Shown one piece after another: positions 8,415-16,518 of a stretch of 34,305 nt of DNA (positions are counted from its first letter, which is position 1; the number at the start of each line of letters is the position of its first letter). A program made the position numbers and the translations under genes. A model generated the notes under the pieces. That model was not told the origin of the DNA, made no database searches, and saw only the letters and a program-made list of their open reading frames with translations. Origin of the DNA: an uncultured Alphaproteobacteria bacterium (GTDB lineage: Bacteria > Pseudomonadota > Alphaproteobacteria > Rhodobacterales > Rhodobacteraceae); assembly GCA_902596605.1 (NCBI GenBank), contig CACJUU010000018.1, positions 1 through 34,305 of the forward strand. Reading direction: 5' to 3'.

Positions 8415-9179
8415 ATGAACCTTCCTAAGACCCCTAGCTTTTCGCTTGCTAATAAAAACGCATTAGTGGTAGGAGCTTCTTCTGGGATAGGTCTTGCTTG
8501 TGCCGTGGCACTTGCAGACTATGGTGCTAAGGTAACTCTTGCTGCACGAAGAACAAAAAATATTAAAGAACTCGCAGAAAAATTGAATAAAAAAGGCTGT
8601 GATGCATCTATTTTGGATTTGGATATAAGTGATTTAGAAAATATTGAGGAAAATTTACTATCAAAAGGTCCTTATGATGTTTTGGTAAATTCAGCTGGAA
8701 TAGCGAAACATTCTTTATCAAAAAATACAAACGTTAGCGATTTTGATGAAGTACTAAATGTTAATTTAAAGGGGGCTTTTTTCTTAACACGGACTGTAGC
8801 TAACCAATTACTTAAAGACAAGAAATCCGGCTCGCTTATAAATATTTCATCCCAGATGGGTATTGTAGGTGGTTTAGAGAGATCTGTTTATTGTGCATCA
8901 AAGCATGCGGTAGAAGGATTTACCAAAGCAATGGCAATAGAATATGGACCATATGGAATTAGAATTAACACTATTTGCCCTACTTTTATTTTAACTGAGT
9001 TAACTCGTTCCACTTTTGAGGATGCAAAAAAAAGAAAATGGATAGAGGAAAAAATTAAACTAGGAAGAGTTGGGAAAGTTGAAGATATAATGGGTGCAGT
9101 TATTTACCTTGCGTCAGATGCCTCTTCATTAGTCACTGGTTCTGCTTTGATGGTAGATGGAGGATGGACCGCTGAATGA
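8415..9179 (+). CDS. short-chain dehydrogenase/reductase (SDR)
   Basis: A classical SDR of 254 residues. The cofactor motif is GASSGIG at 20-26, the structural motif is NSAG at 92-95, and the catalytic set is S146, Y159 and K163 (YCASK). The C-terminus ends with the usual VTGSALMVDGGW. The AARR after the second beta strand suggests NADP(H) could bind, but cofactor preference is uncertain. A likely role is oxidation or reduction of a secondary alcohol/ketone intermediate, complementing the HpsN-like enzyme. It starts 2 bp after the NTF2-like gene and overlaps the LacI gene by 4 bp. Confidence 0.9.
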   Translation: MNLPKTPSFSLANKNALVVGASSGIGLACAVALADYGAKVTLAARRTKNIKELAEKLNKKGCDASILDLDISDLENIEENLLSKGPYDVLVNSAGIAKHSLSKNTNVSDFDEVLNVNLKGAFFLTRTVANQLLKDKKSGSLINISSQMGIVGGLERSVYCASKHAVEGFTKAMAIEYGPYGIRINTICPTFILTELTRSTFEDAKKRKWIEEKIKLGRVGKVEDIMGAVIYLASDASSLVTGSALMVDGGWTAE

Positions 9180-10189
9180 AAATTAATAAGATAACTTCTG
9201 CACAAGTTGCAAAATTAGCTGGAGTTTCCCAATCAGCTGTAAGTAGGGTATTTACTCCCGGAGCATCCGTCTCTATTAAGACCACCAAAAAAGTAAAAGA
9301 AGCCGCTTTAAGCCTAGGATATCGACCCAACTCAATTGCTAGAGCTATGGTATCCGGAAAAAGTCGAATGATCGGTGTAGTCGTAGCATACTTAGAAAAT
9401 CAGTTCTATCCTGAGGCGCTAGAACGCCTCTCGAATTGTCTTCAGGAGAAAGGATATCATGTGTTGATTTTTATGGCGGGTAAAGACAGGCAAAGTATAG
9501 ATAACGTAATCGAAGAAATTTTGGACTATCAAGTAGATGGAATAATTGCAGCATCAGTGTCAATGTCCTCTGGTCTATCCGAAAGATGCCGTGCTGCTGG
9601 TGTACCCATGGTTTTATTTAATAGAGCTCAAGACGATCCAAATATGTCAGCCATCACCTCTGATAACATAGAGGGTGGTAAAAAAATTGCAAAATTCTTA
9701 ATTAGTTCTGGTCATAAGAAGATTAGTTACATAGCAGGATGGGAAGGTGCATCTACTCAAAGAGACCGCGAAGCTGGTTTTATATCTATACTCAATGATG
9801 CTGGACTATCTTTACATAGTAGGAAAGTAGGTAATTTTGTATTTGAAGATTCTAGAGAAGCTACAAGATCAATGTTCTTTAATAATACTCCTGAGGCGGT
9901 ATTTGTAGCTAACGATCATATGGCCTTCGCGGTTATGGATACCCTCAGATATGAGCTTGGACTAAAAATCCCTGACGATGTATCAGTTGTGGGTTACGAC
10001 GACGTTCCGGCTGCATCTTGGCCCTCATATTTACTAACAACTGTCCAACAGCCAGTAAATATCATGGTTAGAGAGACTGTAGAGATACTGATTGAAAAAA
10101 TAGAAAATCCCGAGGCGAGACCTCAAAAAATTAAGGTTGATGGACCGCTTATTTTAAGAAAATCAGCCAAAATTCATAAAGGAAATTAA
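9176..10189 (+). CDS. LacI-family transcriptional regulator
   Basis: A 337-residue LacI/GalR regulator. The helix-turn-helix is near the N-terminus (SAQVAKLAGVSQSAVSRVF, residues 8-26), followed by a hinge block YRPNSIARAMVSGKSRMIG and a periplasmic-binding-protein-like effector domain with VDGIIAASVSM, FVANDHMAFAVMDTLR and VVGYDDVPAASWPSYLLTT. The gene sits inside the operon, overlapping the SDR by 4 bp and ending 2 bp before the next NTF2-like gene, which suggests autoregulation. The central-CG palindrome at 2385-2400 is the best visible target. The inducer is probably the transported compound or an early intermediate, by inference. Confidence 0.93.
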   Translation: MKINKITSAQVAKLAGVSQSAVSRVFTPGASVSIKTTKKVKEAALSLGYRPNSIARAMVSGKSRMIGVVVAYLENQFYPEALERLSNCLQEKGYHVLIFMAGKDRQSIDNVIEEILDYQVDGIIAASVSMSSGLSERCRAAGVPMVLFNRAQDDPNMSAITSDNIEGGKKIAKFLISSGHKKISYIAGWEGASTQRDREAGFISILNDAGLSLHSRKVGNFVFEDSREATRSMFFNNTPEAVFVANDHMAFAVMDTLRYELGLKIPDDVSVVGYDDVPAASWPSYLLTTVQQPVNIMVRETVEILIEKIENPEARPQKIKVDGPLILRKSAKIHKGN

Positions 10190-10191
10190 TA

Positions 10192-11157
10192 ATGAAGGGC
10201 TTTGCAGAGAAATGGAAAGACTTACCAGAATATATATTGGGAATTACTAAAGAAATTTGGGAAGATAGGGGTATTGATACATTAAATCATTATTACACTA
10301 AAGATATTCCCATGCGGTTTCCTGAAGGTATTTCTATCGGCAATCAAAATACGATTAATGGAACCTTAGCAACTTTATCTGAATTTCCAGATAGACAATT
10401 AACCGGAGAAGATGTGATTTGGAGTGGAGATGATGAAACTGGTTTTTTATCTTCACACCGCTTATTAACGATGGGAACTCACCTGGGTAATGGCTATTTT
10501 GGTAAAGCAACTGGTAAGCGTTTTGTAATAAGAGCGATTGCAGATTGTTCCGCTATAAATAATCAGATAAATGATGAATGGTTAATCAGAGACACTGCTG
10601 GGATTGTTAAACAATTAGGAATGGACCCCAAAAAATTTGCAATAGACTTAATTGAAAGAGAGGGGGGTCCAGAAAATTGTATCAAGCCCTTTTCTCCATC
10701 AATAGATGTAAAGGGTCCTTACAGAGGCACTGGTAATGATAATGAGTGGGGCCAGAAGTTAAGTGATATCCTTTCTGGAATTATGCAAAAAAACTACTCT
10801 ATTATCCACAAAGAATACGATCGAGCTGTTCAAACCGAACATCCTGGAAGCACTACAGTGCATTCCTGGGCTGATACTGAATTTTTATGGATGGGGCTGA
10901 GATCGTCTTTTCCAAATGCAACATTTAAACTAGAGCATGTTATTGGCAGGGAAGACCCTATGCTTTCGCCAAGAGCGGCTGTCCGTTGGAGTTTAAGTGG
11001 TAAACACGAAGGTTGGGGTATGTTCGACGAACCCAGTGGTGCGGAGGTATACATTATGGGATTTACCCACGCCGAATTTGGTCCTTATGGATTAAGAAAG
11101 GAATTTACTCTTTTTGATCCAGTTTCAATTTGGAAACAAATATATATGCAAAAATAA
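10192..11157 (+). CDS. two-domain NTF2/SnoaL-like protein C
   Basis: A 321-residue protein with two NTF2/SnoaL-like halves, about residues 15-150 and 190-320. It is a different subgroup from proteins A and B. Its hallmark blocks are SSHRLLTMGTHLGNGYFG, SPRAAVRWSLSGKHEGWG, GAEVYIMGFTHAEFGPYG and the end DPVSIWKQI. The pattern AVRWSLxGxH...GxxFxxPxG...IMGxxHAxF is one I associate with uncharacterised NTF2-family proteins of marine alphaproteobacteria. The function is unknown. It is the third such gene in 11 kb, between the regulator and the bicupin. It starts 2 bp after the regulator stop and probably depends on translational coupling. Confidence 0.7.
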   Translation: MKGFAEKWKDLPEYILGITKEIWEDRGIDTLNHYYTKDIPMRFPEGISIGNQNTINGTLATLSEFPDRQLTGEDVIWSGDDETGFLSSHRLLTMGTHLGNGYFGKATGKRFVIRAIADCSAINNQINDEWLIRDTAGIVKQLGMDPKKFAIDLIEREGGPENCIKPFSPSIDVKGPYRGTGNDNEWGQKLSDILSGIMQKNYSIIHKEYDRAVQTEHPGSTTVHSWADTEFLWMGLRSSFPNATFKLEHVIGREDPMLSPRAAVRWSLSGKHEGWGMFDEPSGAEVYIMGFTHAEFGPYGLRKEFTLFDPVSIWKQIYMQK

Positions 11158-11187
11158 ATTTTATATTGGTAAAAAAAAGGAGAACTT

Positions 11188-12153
11188 ATGTCTCAGTTAG
11201 ATATCGAAAGCAGAATTATACGTTATGGTGAACTTATACCTTGTAAAACAGCCTTTATTGACGCCCATACACCAGGATCTGACCAAAAGGAAAACTTTAC
11301 TATTATAGGTGCGGGTGTTTCTGAGAGCCCAGATCAACACGTCCATCTTGCCCTTCCTCATGGATTTAATATTGGGGCTGCTGGGCAACCACCAAAATGT
11401 AGGAATTCGCTCCATAGTCACAGAACTGCTGAGGTATTTTTTGTATTGAAGGGAAGATGGCGCTTTTTTTGGGGTCGTTGGGGTACTGCGGGTGAGGTTG
11501 TTCTTCAAGAAGGAGACATTATTAATATTCCCACAGGAATTTTTAGGGGTTTTGAAAATATAGGGAATGACTATGGGATGATTATGGCAATTTTAGGGGG
11601 TGATGATGCCGGAGGAGGTGTCATTTGGGCTCCACAAGTTTTAGAGGACGCAAAAAATCATGGGCTCGTGTTGTCCGAAAAAGGTAAACTCTATGACACA
11701 AAAAAAGGTGAAAGCTTACCGGATAATATGAACCCAATGCCTTCACTAACAGAGAAAGAGTTATCTGAATTTCCAGAGCTAAAAGGGGATGATATTATTG
11801 CCAATCATGTTGCAAGATATTTAGACCTTTTATCTTTATCTAAAGATAATCCTGCTAAAGTTATTGGTGAAAAAGCTAAACTGGTAGACAAGCCAGGATT
11901 TGAAGTTGAATTTCTTTCTAGAAATTCACTTTCAAACACCCCTCAAAAATCAAATAAAATAAATGTTTTGATGCCCGTTAAGGGTCATTGGAAGTTCTTT
12001 TCCAATACTTTTAAAACAGTTTTAAATCCTGGCGACACTTTTTCTGTGCCAGAAGATCTAGATTATACATTAGAACCATCAATGACCGGTGAAAGTGGTT
12101 TATACAGGGTAATCCCTACAGACGATCCAGCTGGTGCAACATGGAGACCATAA
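11188..12153 (+). CDS. bicupin-domain protein
   Basis: A 321-residue protein with two cupin barrels. In the first, cupin motif 1 is present with H76, H78 and E82 (SLHSHRTAEVFFVLKGRW). Motif 2 (EGDIINIPTGIFRGFEN) has R120 where the fourth metal ligand is normally His. The second barrel (about 260-320) contains VKGHWKFFSNTF and LNPGDTFSVPEDLDYTLEP without the His/Glu ligands, so it is probably structural. Cupins of this size include dioxygenases, isomerases and sugar-binding proteins; the altered ligand set makes a specific assignment unsafe. An AAGGAG site precedes the ATG. The stop codon TAA is followed one base later by the GTG of the alkyltransferase-like gene. Confidence 0.82.
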   Translation: MSQLDIESRIIRYGELIPCKTAFIDAHTPGSDQKENFTIIGAGVSESPDQHVHLALPHGFNIGAAGQPPKCRNSLHSHRTAEVFFVLKGRWRFFWGRWGTAGEVVLQEGDIINIPTGIFRGFENIGNDYGMIMAILGGDDAGGGVIWAPQVLEDAKNHGLVLSEKGKLYDTKKGESLPDNMNPMPSLTEKELSEFPELKGDDIIANHVARYLDLLSLSKDNPAKVIGEKAKLVDKPGFEVEFLSRNSLSNTPQKSNKINVLMPVKGHWKFFSNTFKTVLNPGDTFSVPEDLDYTLEPSMTGESGLYRVIPTDDPAGATWRP

Positions 12154-12154
12154 A

Positions 12155-13276
12155 GTGAAAATACTAACAACACACGTAGGATCTCTTCCTAGATCTCAAA
12201 AAGTCGTAGATTTTATTTTTGCTAGAGAAAAAAATGAACCTTTTTCAATAGATGAATTTGATGACGTTATGAAGAAAGCAGTTGAAGCGACTGTAAAGAA
12301 ACAGAAAGATTCTGGTATTGATATAGTCTCTGATGGAGAAACAAGTAAAATTTCCTATGCTACATATGTCAAAGATAGGTATACAGGGTTTGATGGCGAT
12401 AGTCCAAGGAATGCACCTCAAGACTTGGAATTATTTCCACAATATTTAAAAAAGTTAGCCGATGACGGTGGAACCCCCCAGTACGCTCGTCCGATGTGTG
12501 TGGGTGAGGTAAAATCAAAAGAAAATAATGAACTCCAAAAAGACATAAAAAACCTAAAGTCGGCTATGAAAGTTAATAATGTTGAAAGAGGCTTTATGAA
12601 CGCTGCTTCACCTGGAGTTATTTCTCTTTTTCTTCAAAATGATTACTATCCTAGTAGAGAAAAATACCTTGAGGCCTTAGCTGAAGTAATGAAACAAGAA
12701 TATGATGCAATAGTTGCTGAAGGTCTCACGCTACAACTTGATTGTCCTGATTTAGCATTGTCTCGACATATGCTATTTAATGATCTATCCGATGAAAATT
12801 TTATTAAAATTGCGAACCTCCATGTGGAAGCACTGAATCATGCTTTAAGAGACATTCCTTCAGAAAAAATTAGAGTTCACATCTGTTGGGGAAACTATGA
12901 GGGTCCGCATGTTTGCGATATTTCAATGAAAAAAATGTTTGATACACTTATGTCGTCAAAAGCACAGTACTTACTTTTTGAAACCTCCAATCCAAGGCAT
13001 GCCCACGAATGGCAAATTTTTCAAGAGCGAAAGAATGATATTCCGGACAACAAAATACTTGTACCTGGATGCTTAGATTCTACTACGAACTTTGTTGAGC
13101 ATCCGATGCTTGTTGCTGAAAGAATAAATAAGTTCGTGAATATTGTAGGACACGACCGTGTAATTGGTGGCACGGATTGCGGTTTTGGTACATTTGCTGG
13201 ATTTGGAGCTGTAGATCCAGACATCGCCTATGCAAAGCTGAAATCATTAGCAGAGGGTGCGTCACTAGTAAAATGA
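12155..13276 (+). CDS. MetE-like zinc-dependent alkyltransferase (cobalamin-independent methionine synthase II family)
   Basis: A 373-residue protein equivalent to the C-terminal catalytic half of MetE. It opens with TTHVGSLPRS, and the zinc ligands are in place: H242 and C244 (VHICWGNYEG), E276 (LLFETSNP) and C342 (GGTDCGFGTF). Stand-alone proteins of this type include methylcobalamin:CoM and epoxyalkane:CoM transferases and various thiol alkyl/methyltransferases; full-length MetE is about twice as long. In this operon it most likely moves a methyl or other alkyl group to or from a thiol, perhaps demethylating the substrate, but donor and acceptor are unknown. I chose the GTG at 12155. An in-frame GTG at 12134 would only add seven residues overlapping the bicupin gene. 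Confidence 0.83.
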   Translation: MKILTTHVGSLPRSQKVVDFIFAREKNEPFSIDEFDDVMKKAVEATVKKQKDSGIDIVSDGETSKISYATYVKDRYTGFDGDSPRNAPQDLELFPQYLKKLADDGGTPQYARPMCVGEVKSKENNELQKDIKNLKSAMKVNNVERGFMNAASPGVISLFLQNDYYPSREKYLEALAEVMKQEYDAIVAEGLTLQLDCPDLALSRHMLFNDLSDENFIKIANLHVEALNHALRDIPSEKIRVHICWGNYEGPHVCDISMKKMFDTLMSSKAQYLLFETSNPRHAHEWQIFQERKNDIPDNKILVPGCLDSTTNFVEHPMLVAERINKFVNIVGHDRVIGGTDCGFGTFAGFGAVDPDIAYAKLKSLAEGASLVK

Positions 13277-13971
13277 AGCCATTTATCGTTCTTATACCAG
13301 GAATGATGTGCAATCGTGATGTTTTTTCATTTCAAATCAATGCGTTAGAACCATTTTTTAATGTTGTAGTTAAAGAGTTTAATGAATATAGTGATATTGA
13401 GTTGGGTGTTAAAAATTTAGTTTCAAATTTACCGAGCAAATTTCATCTTCTTGGGCATTCCATGGGAGGCATTGTTGCTATGGAATTTGTCAAGCAACAT
13501 AGTGAAAGAGTGCTCTCTTTAGTACTTCTAAATACTAACCCCTATGAAGAAAAACAGGAGATAAAGGACAGAAGAAATATAATACTTAAAGAGTTGGATG
13601 CATTAGATTTAATTACGTTAATGAAATCTGACTATATATCTCGATACTTTCCTGATGACTGCAGAGATAAAAATATACTAATTCAAAAATGTGTTGATAT
13701 GGCATCTACACTGGATAAAAAAGTGTTTTATCATCAATCTATTTCACTCAGAGACCGAAAGGATCAAACGGCCATTTTAGAAAACCTTAATTGCAAAACG
13801 CTACTTGTATGTGGTGAACGTGACAAAATGTGCCCTGTCTCCTATCATTCTGATATGAATAAAATGATAAAAAGTTCTGATCTTATAGTTTTGGAGGGCG
13901 TAGGTCACATGCCAACGCTTGAGTGCCCTCAAAAATTAAATAATCATTTAAAAAACTTTTTCTCCAATTAA
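13273..13971 (+). CDS. alpha/beta-fold hydrolase
   Basis: A 232-residue hydrolase with a standard triad: S63 in the nucleophile elbow GHSMGG, D184 in CGERDKMCP and H212 in GVGHMPTLE. The oxyanion-hole region is IPGMMCN. Members of this size include enol-lactonases, carboxylesterases and C-C hydrolases. Its place at the end of the operon suggests hydrolysis of an ester, lactone or thioester intermediate. The ATG at 13273 overlaps the previous stop (ATGA). The frame is open for another 96 bases upstream, but that extension would lie wholly inside the alkyltransferase gene. No terminator is evident before glk 42 bp downstream, so read-through into the glucoside region is possible. Confidence 0.87.
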   Translation: MKPFIVLIPGMMCNRDVFSFQINALEPFFNVVVKEFNEYSDIELGVKNLVSNLPSKFHLLGHSMGGIVAMEFVKQHSERVLSLVLLNTNPYEEKQEIKDRRNIILKELDALDLITLMKSDYISRYFPDDCRDKNILIQKCVDMASTLDKKVFYHQSISLRDRKDQTAILENLNCKTLLVCGERDKMCPVSYHSDMNKMIKSSDLIVLEGVGHMPTLECPQKLNNHLKNFFSN

Positions 13972-14013
13972 AAATAAGTAGTGTATAGTTCAAAATAGTA
14001 TTAGGGGGCTGAT

Positions 14014-15018
14014 TTGAAGCTATTAGTTGCTGACATTGGCGGAACGAATGCACGCTTTGGATACCAGGAAAATAACAAATCCGAAATAAAGCATATTGAG
14101 TTCCTAAATTGTATTGATTTTTCAAATATCGGCAACGCTATGGCTCACTATGTTTCTAAAAATAGACTAAATATTGAGAATTTATCTTTATCTATAGCAG
14201 GGCCCTGTGGCGATAATTTCGTGAAATTTACAAACAATCACTGGTCTTTTGATAAAAGAGATCTTTTAAACGAGACTAATTGCAATAGTTTGTTAGCCAT
14301 AAATGATTTTGCTGCGCAGGGATTAGGTTTTACAAACCTCTTCAGTTCTTCAAACTTTTTAGATAAAAAGATACTTGATCAGCACAAACTTACTTTATTA
14401 AACCACGGAAAATCTTTAGATGGGACAAATGTACTTATAACTGGTCCTGGGACCGGGTTAGGGGTTGGAACACTAGTTTTTATAGATAATATTCCTTTGC
14501 CAATTCAAGGAGAGGGCGGTAACGTCCACTTTTCGCCCGCGACTAACGAAGAAATAAACCTATTAGAGTGGTTATCTAAAAAGGTTGATTATGTTTCAAC
14601 AGAAGAAGTTCTGAGTGGTAGAGGTCTTGTGAATATTTATAATTATCTTTGCTTTAAAGAAAATCATACCTCTGAAATGTCTTCTGCAGATCAAATTGGG
14701 CTTGCTGCAAAGGATGGTAATATATTAGCTAGAAATGCTGCTAGGCTTATGGTCGAAATTTTTGCAACGTCTATTGCAAACAATATTCTTGTAACTGGAA
14801 GTCAAAAATGCGTAATTATTTGTGGTGGAATATCAGCAAAACTATCTGAAGTCTTTAATGATAGCATGTTTCATGACAGGCTCCGTAATAAAGGAAAATA
14901 CAAAAATTACGTTTCAGATGTACCTATTCTATTGTCGTTTGACGAAAACAATGGCTTGAAGGGATCAGCAGAAGCCTTCTACAGCCCATTTTTTCAAAGA
15001 CAAAAAGTTTCTATTTAA
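14014..15018 (+). CDS. glk: glucokinase
   Basis: A 334-residue glucokinase of the bacterial Glk family, ATP + glucose to glucose-6-phosphate, cytoplasmic. It starts with the phosphate-binding ADIGGTNARFGY, has the catalytic base D98 in AINDFAAQGLG, and shows the nucleotide-site loops TGPGTGLGVG and CGGISAKL. It lacks the ROK CXCGXXGCXE zinc motif. The start is a TTG with an excellent AGGGGG site (14003-14008) five bases upstream. The product would trap glucose released by the GH4 and GH1 enzymes nearby. The 3' end overlaps the convergent GH1 gene by 8 bp. Confidence 0.92.
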   Translation: MKLLVADIGGTNARFGYQENNKSEIKHIEFLNCIDFSNIGNAMAHYVSKNRLNIENLSLSIAGPCGDNFVKFTNNHWSFDKRDLLNETNCNSLLAINDFAAQGLGFTNLFSSSNFLDKKILDQHKLTLLNHGKSLDGTNVLITGPGTGLGVGTLVFIDNIPLPIQGEGGNVHFSPATNEEINLLEWLSKKVDYVSTEEVLSGRGLVNIYNYLCFKENHTSEMSSADQIGLAAKDGNILARNAARLMVEIFATSIANNILVTGSQKCVIICGGISAKLSEVFNDSMFHDRLRNKGKYKNYVSDVPILLSFDENNGLKGSAEAFYSPFFQRQKVSI

Positions 15019-16339
15019 GATTAGAGGAAAACTCGTACCACGACTTCTTTTTTATACGCTTCTGGGTTTCAAAATCAACATAGACAAGACCAAATCGTTT
15101 GTTATATCCAAAAGACCATTCATAATTATCCAATAAAGACCAAGCAAAGTAGCTTTTGATATTATAACCTCTATCCAAGAGCGTTTGTATTTCTTGAAGA
15201 TGCAAAAAATAATAGTCGATCCTCTTCTGGTCATCAACGTTTCCATCTACATTTAAATCTTTGTTTGCCATCCCATTTTCAGTGATATGGATAGGTAGTT
15301 TCAGATTGTAGCGATTAACTTCGGTTTCAATTACTTTTTTAAGCCCCTCCGGATAAATCTCCCAATTCATATCCGTTTTATTTAAAGGCCCTTCAATATC
15401 TGTTAATTGGCATATTTTTTCTTGCTTATCAAATTTTATTAAATTTCTTGTGTAGTAATTTATTCCAAGCCAATCTATAGGCGTTCCTATTATTTTTAGG
15501 TCCTCTTCGTATTTAACAGGCATATAATCTCCAAGGATATTTAGAAGATTCTCCGGATATTTAGATTTAAAAACGGCGTCACTAAACCAAGAGTTATGAA
15601 TTTCTTCATATAAGTTTGCGGCATCAATATCTTCAGCTTTATCTGAATAACTTTCTACAGCAGCTTTATTTAATACTATTCCGGCATTCTTAAATGAATA
15701 AGACCTTATTACTTCCATTCCATACCCATGCGCTAACATTATGTAGTGCATCGCTTTCGCTGTGCTTTCAATATCTTTAAGGCCTGGCGCATGGACACCT
15801 AAGTAGTGAGAAAGCCATGCGACACACCAAGGTTCGTTTATTGTAGCAACTGAATACAGTCTATCTCCATAATTTTTTATTATTACTTCAGAGTAATCAG
15901 CAAAATACTTCGCTGTATCTCTTTTTGCCCAGCCACCTAAATCTGCCAAATAAATCGGTAAATCCCAGTGGTAAAAAGTCCCAAATGGCTTTAAATCCAA
16001 CTCAAGCATTTTATCGATGAGTTTATCGTAAAAGGATATTCCTTTTTGATTTAAAGACTGATTCCCATCAGGCATCAATCTTGGCCAAGAGAACGAAAAT
16101 CTATAGGCGCCAAACCCCGCATCACTAACTAACTGAAGATCTTCTTCCCAATATTTAATATGATTGCATGCTATTCGTCCATCTTGTGAGTTGAAAACCA
16201 TGCCGTCAATTTTAGCAAATTGATCCCAATGGCTTTTCCCGGATTCGCCAAAACTATTCCCTTCTATTTGGTAGCTTGAAGTTGCTGTGCCAAATATAAA
16301 ATCTTTTGGGAATTTTTTTATTAGAGATAAATTATTCAA
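15011..16339 (-). CDS. GH1 beta-glucosidase
   Basis: A 442-residue family 1 glycoside hydrolase of full normal length, cytoplasmic (no signal peptide). The acid/base is E169 in TINEPW and the nucleophile is E354 in ITENG. Other family blocks are FIFGTATSSYQIEG, FSFSWPRLMP and the terminal DNYEWSFGYNKRFGLVYVD. It retains beta-glycosides such as cellobiose or aryl/alkyl glucosides as likely substrates. It is transcribed away from aglE across the 16340-16518 control region, so it may share regulation with the agl operon. The gene is usually called bglA or bglB in alphaproteobacteria. Confidence 0.93.
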   Translation of the reverse strand: MNNLSLIKKFPKDFIFGTATSSYQIEGNSFGESGKSHWDQFAKIDGMVFNSQDGRIACNHIKYWEEDLQLVSDAGFGAYRFSFSWPRLMPDGNQSLNQKGISFYDKLIDKMLELDLKPFGTFYHWDLPIYLADLGGWAKRDTAKYFADYSEVIIKNYGDRLYSVATINEPWCVAWLSHYLGVHAPGLKDIESTAKAMHYIMLAHGYGMEVIRSYSFKNAGIVLNKAAVESYSDKAEDIDAANLYEEIHNSWFSDAVFKSKYPENLLNILGDYMPVKYEEDLKIIGTPIDWLGINYYTRNLIKFDKQEKICQLTDIEGPLNKTDMNWEIYPEGLKKVIETEVNRYNLKLPIHITENGMANKDLNVDGNVDDQKRIDYYFLHLQEIQTLLDRGYNIKSYFAWSLLDNYEWSFGYNKRFGLVYVDFETQKRIKKKSWYEFSSNLK

Positions 16340-16518
16340 ATAATCAGTTCTTTTTTCGTTATCTATTTGGCTAAAATTTAGTCTATTGCTTAAAAGTTAA
16401 TCAGATATAGGCGCTATTTTCCAAAATAAAAAATTGATCGCACATAATAATTACGCTAGGTTTGTAACATTGTGTAACAGTTTGAGTATACTATAACAAT
16501 AATCAACTAGGGGGGATA
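16340..16518. promoter_or_regulatory. divergent promoter region of the GH1 and agl genes, with direct repeats
   Basis: This 179-bp gap separates the leftward GH1 gene from the rightward agl operon. It contains two copies of TGTAACA, at 16463-16469 and 16473-16479, exactly 10 bp apart and therefore on one face of the helix. A variant TATAACA occurs at 16492-16498. A possible rightward promoter is TTGTGT (16470-16475), 16 bp, TATAAC (16492-16497), which would place the repeats over the -35 box. AGGGGGG lies just before the aglE ATG. No central-CG LacI palindrome was seen here. Confidence 0.45.

Noticed and set aside
12134-12154. Upstream GTG start for the MetE-like gene
   Set aside because: It would overlap the bicupin gene by 20 bp and add residues outside the conserved TTHVGSLPR start; GTG at 12155 is preferred.
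13177-13272. N-terminal extension of the alpha/beta hydrolase
   Set aside because: It lies wholly inside the alkyltransferase gene, and the ATGA overlap at 13273 gives a normal hydrolase N-terminus.
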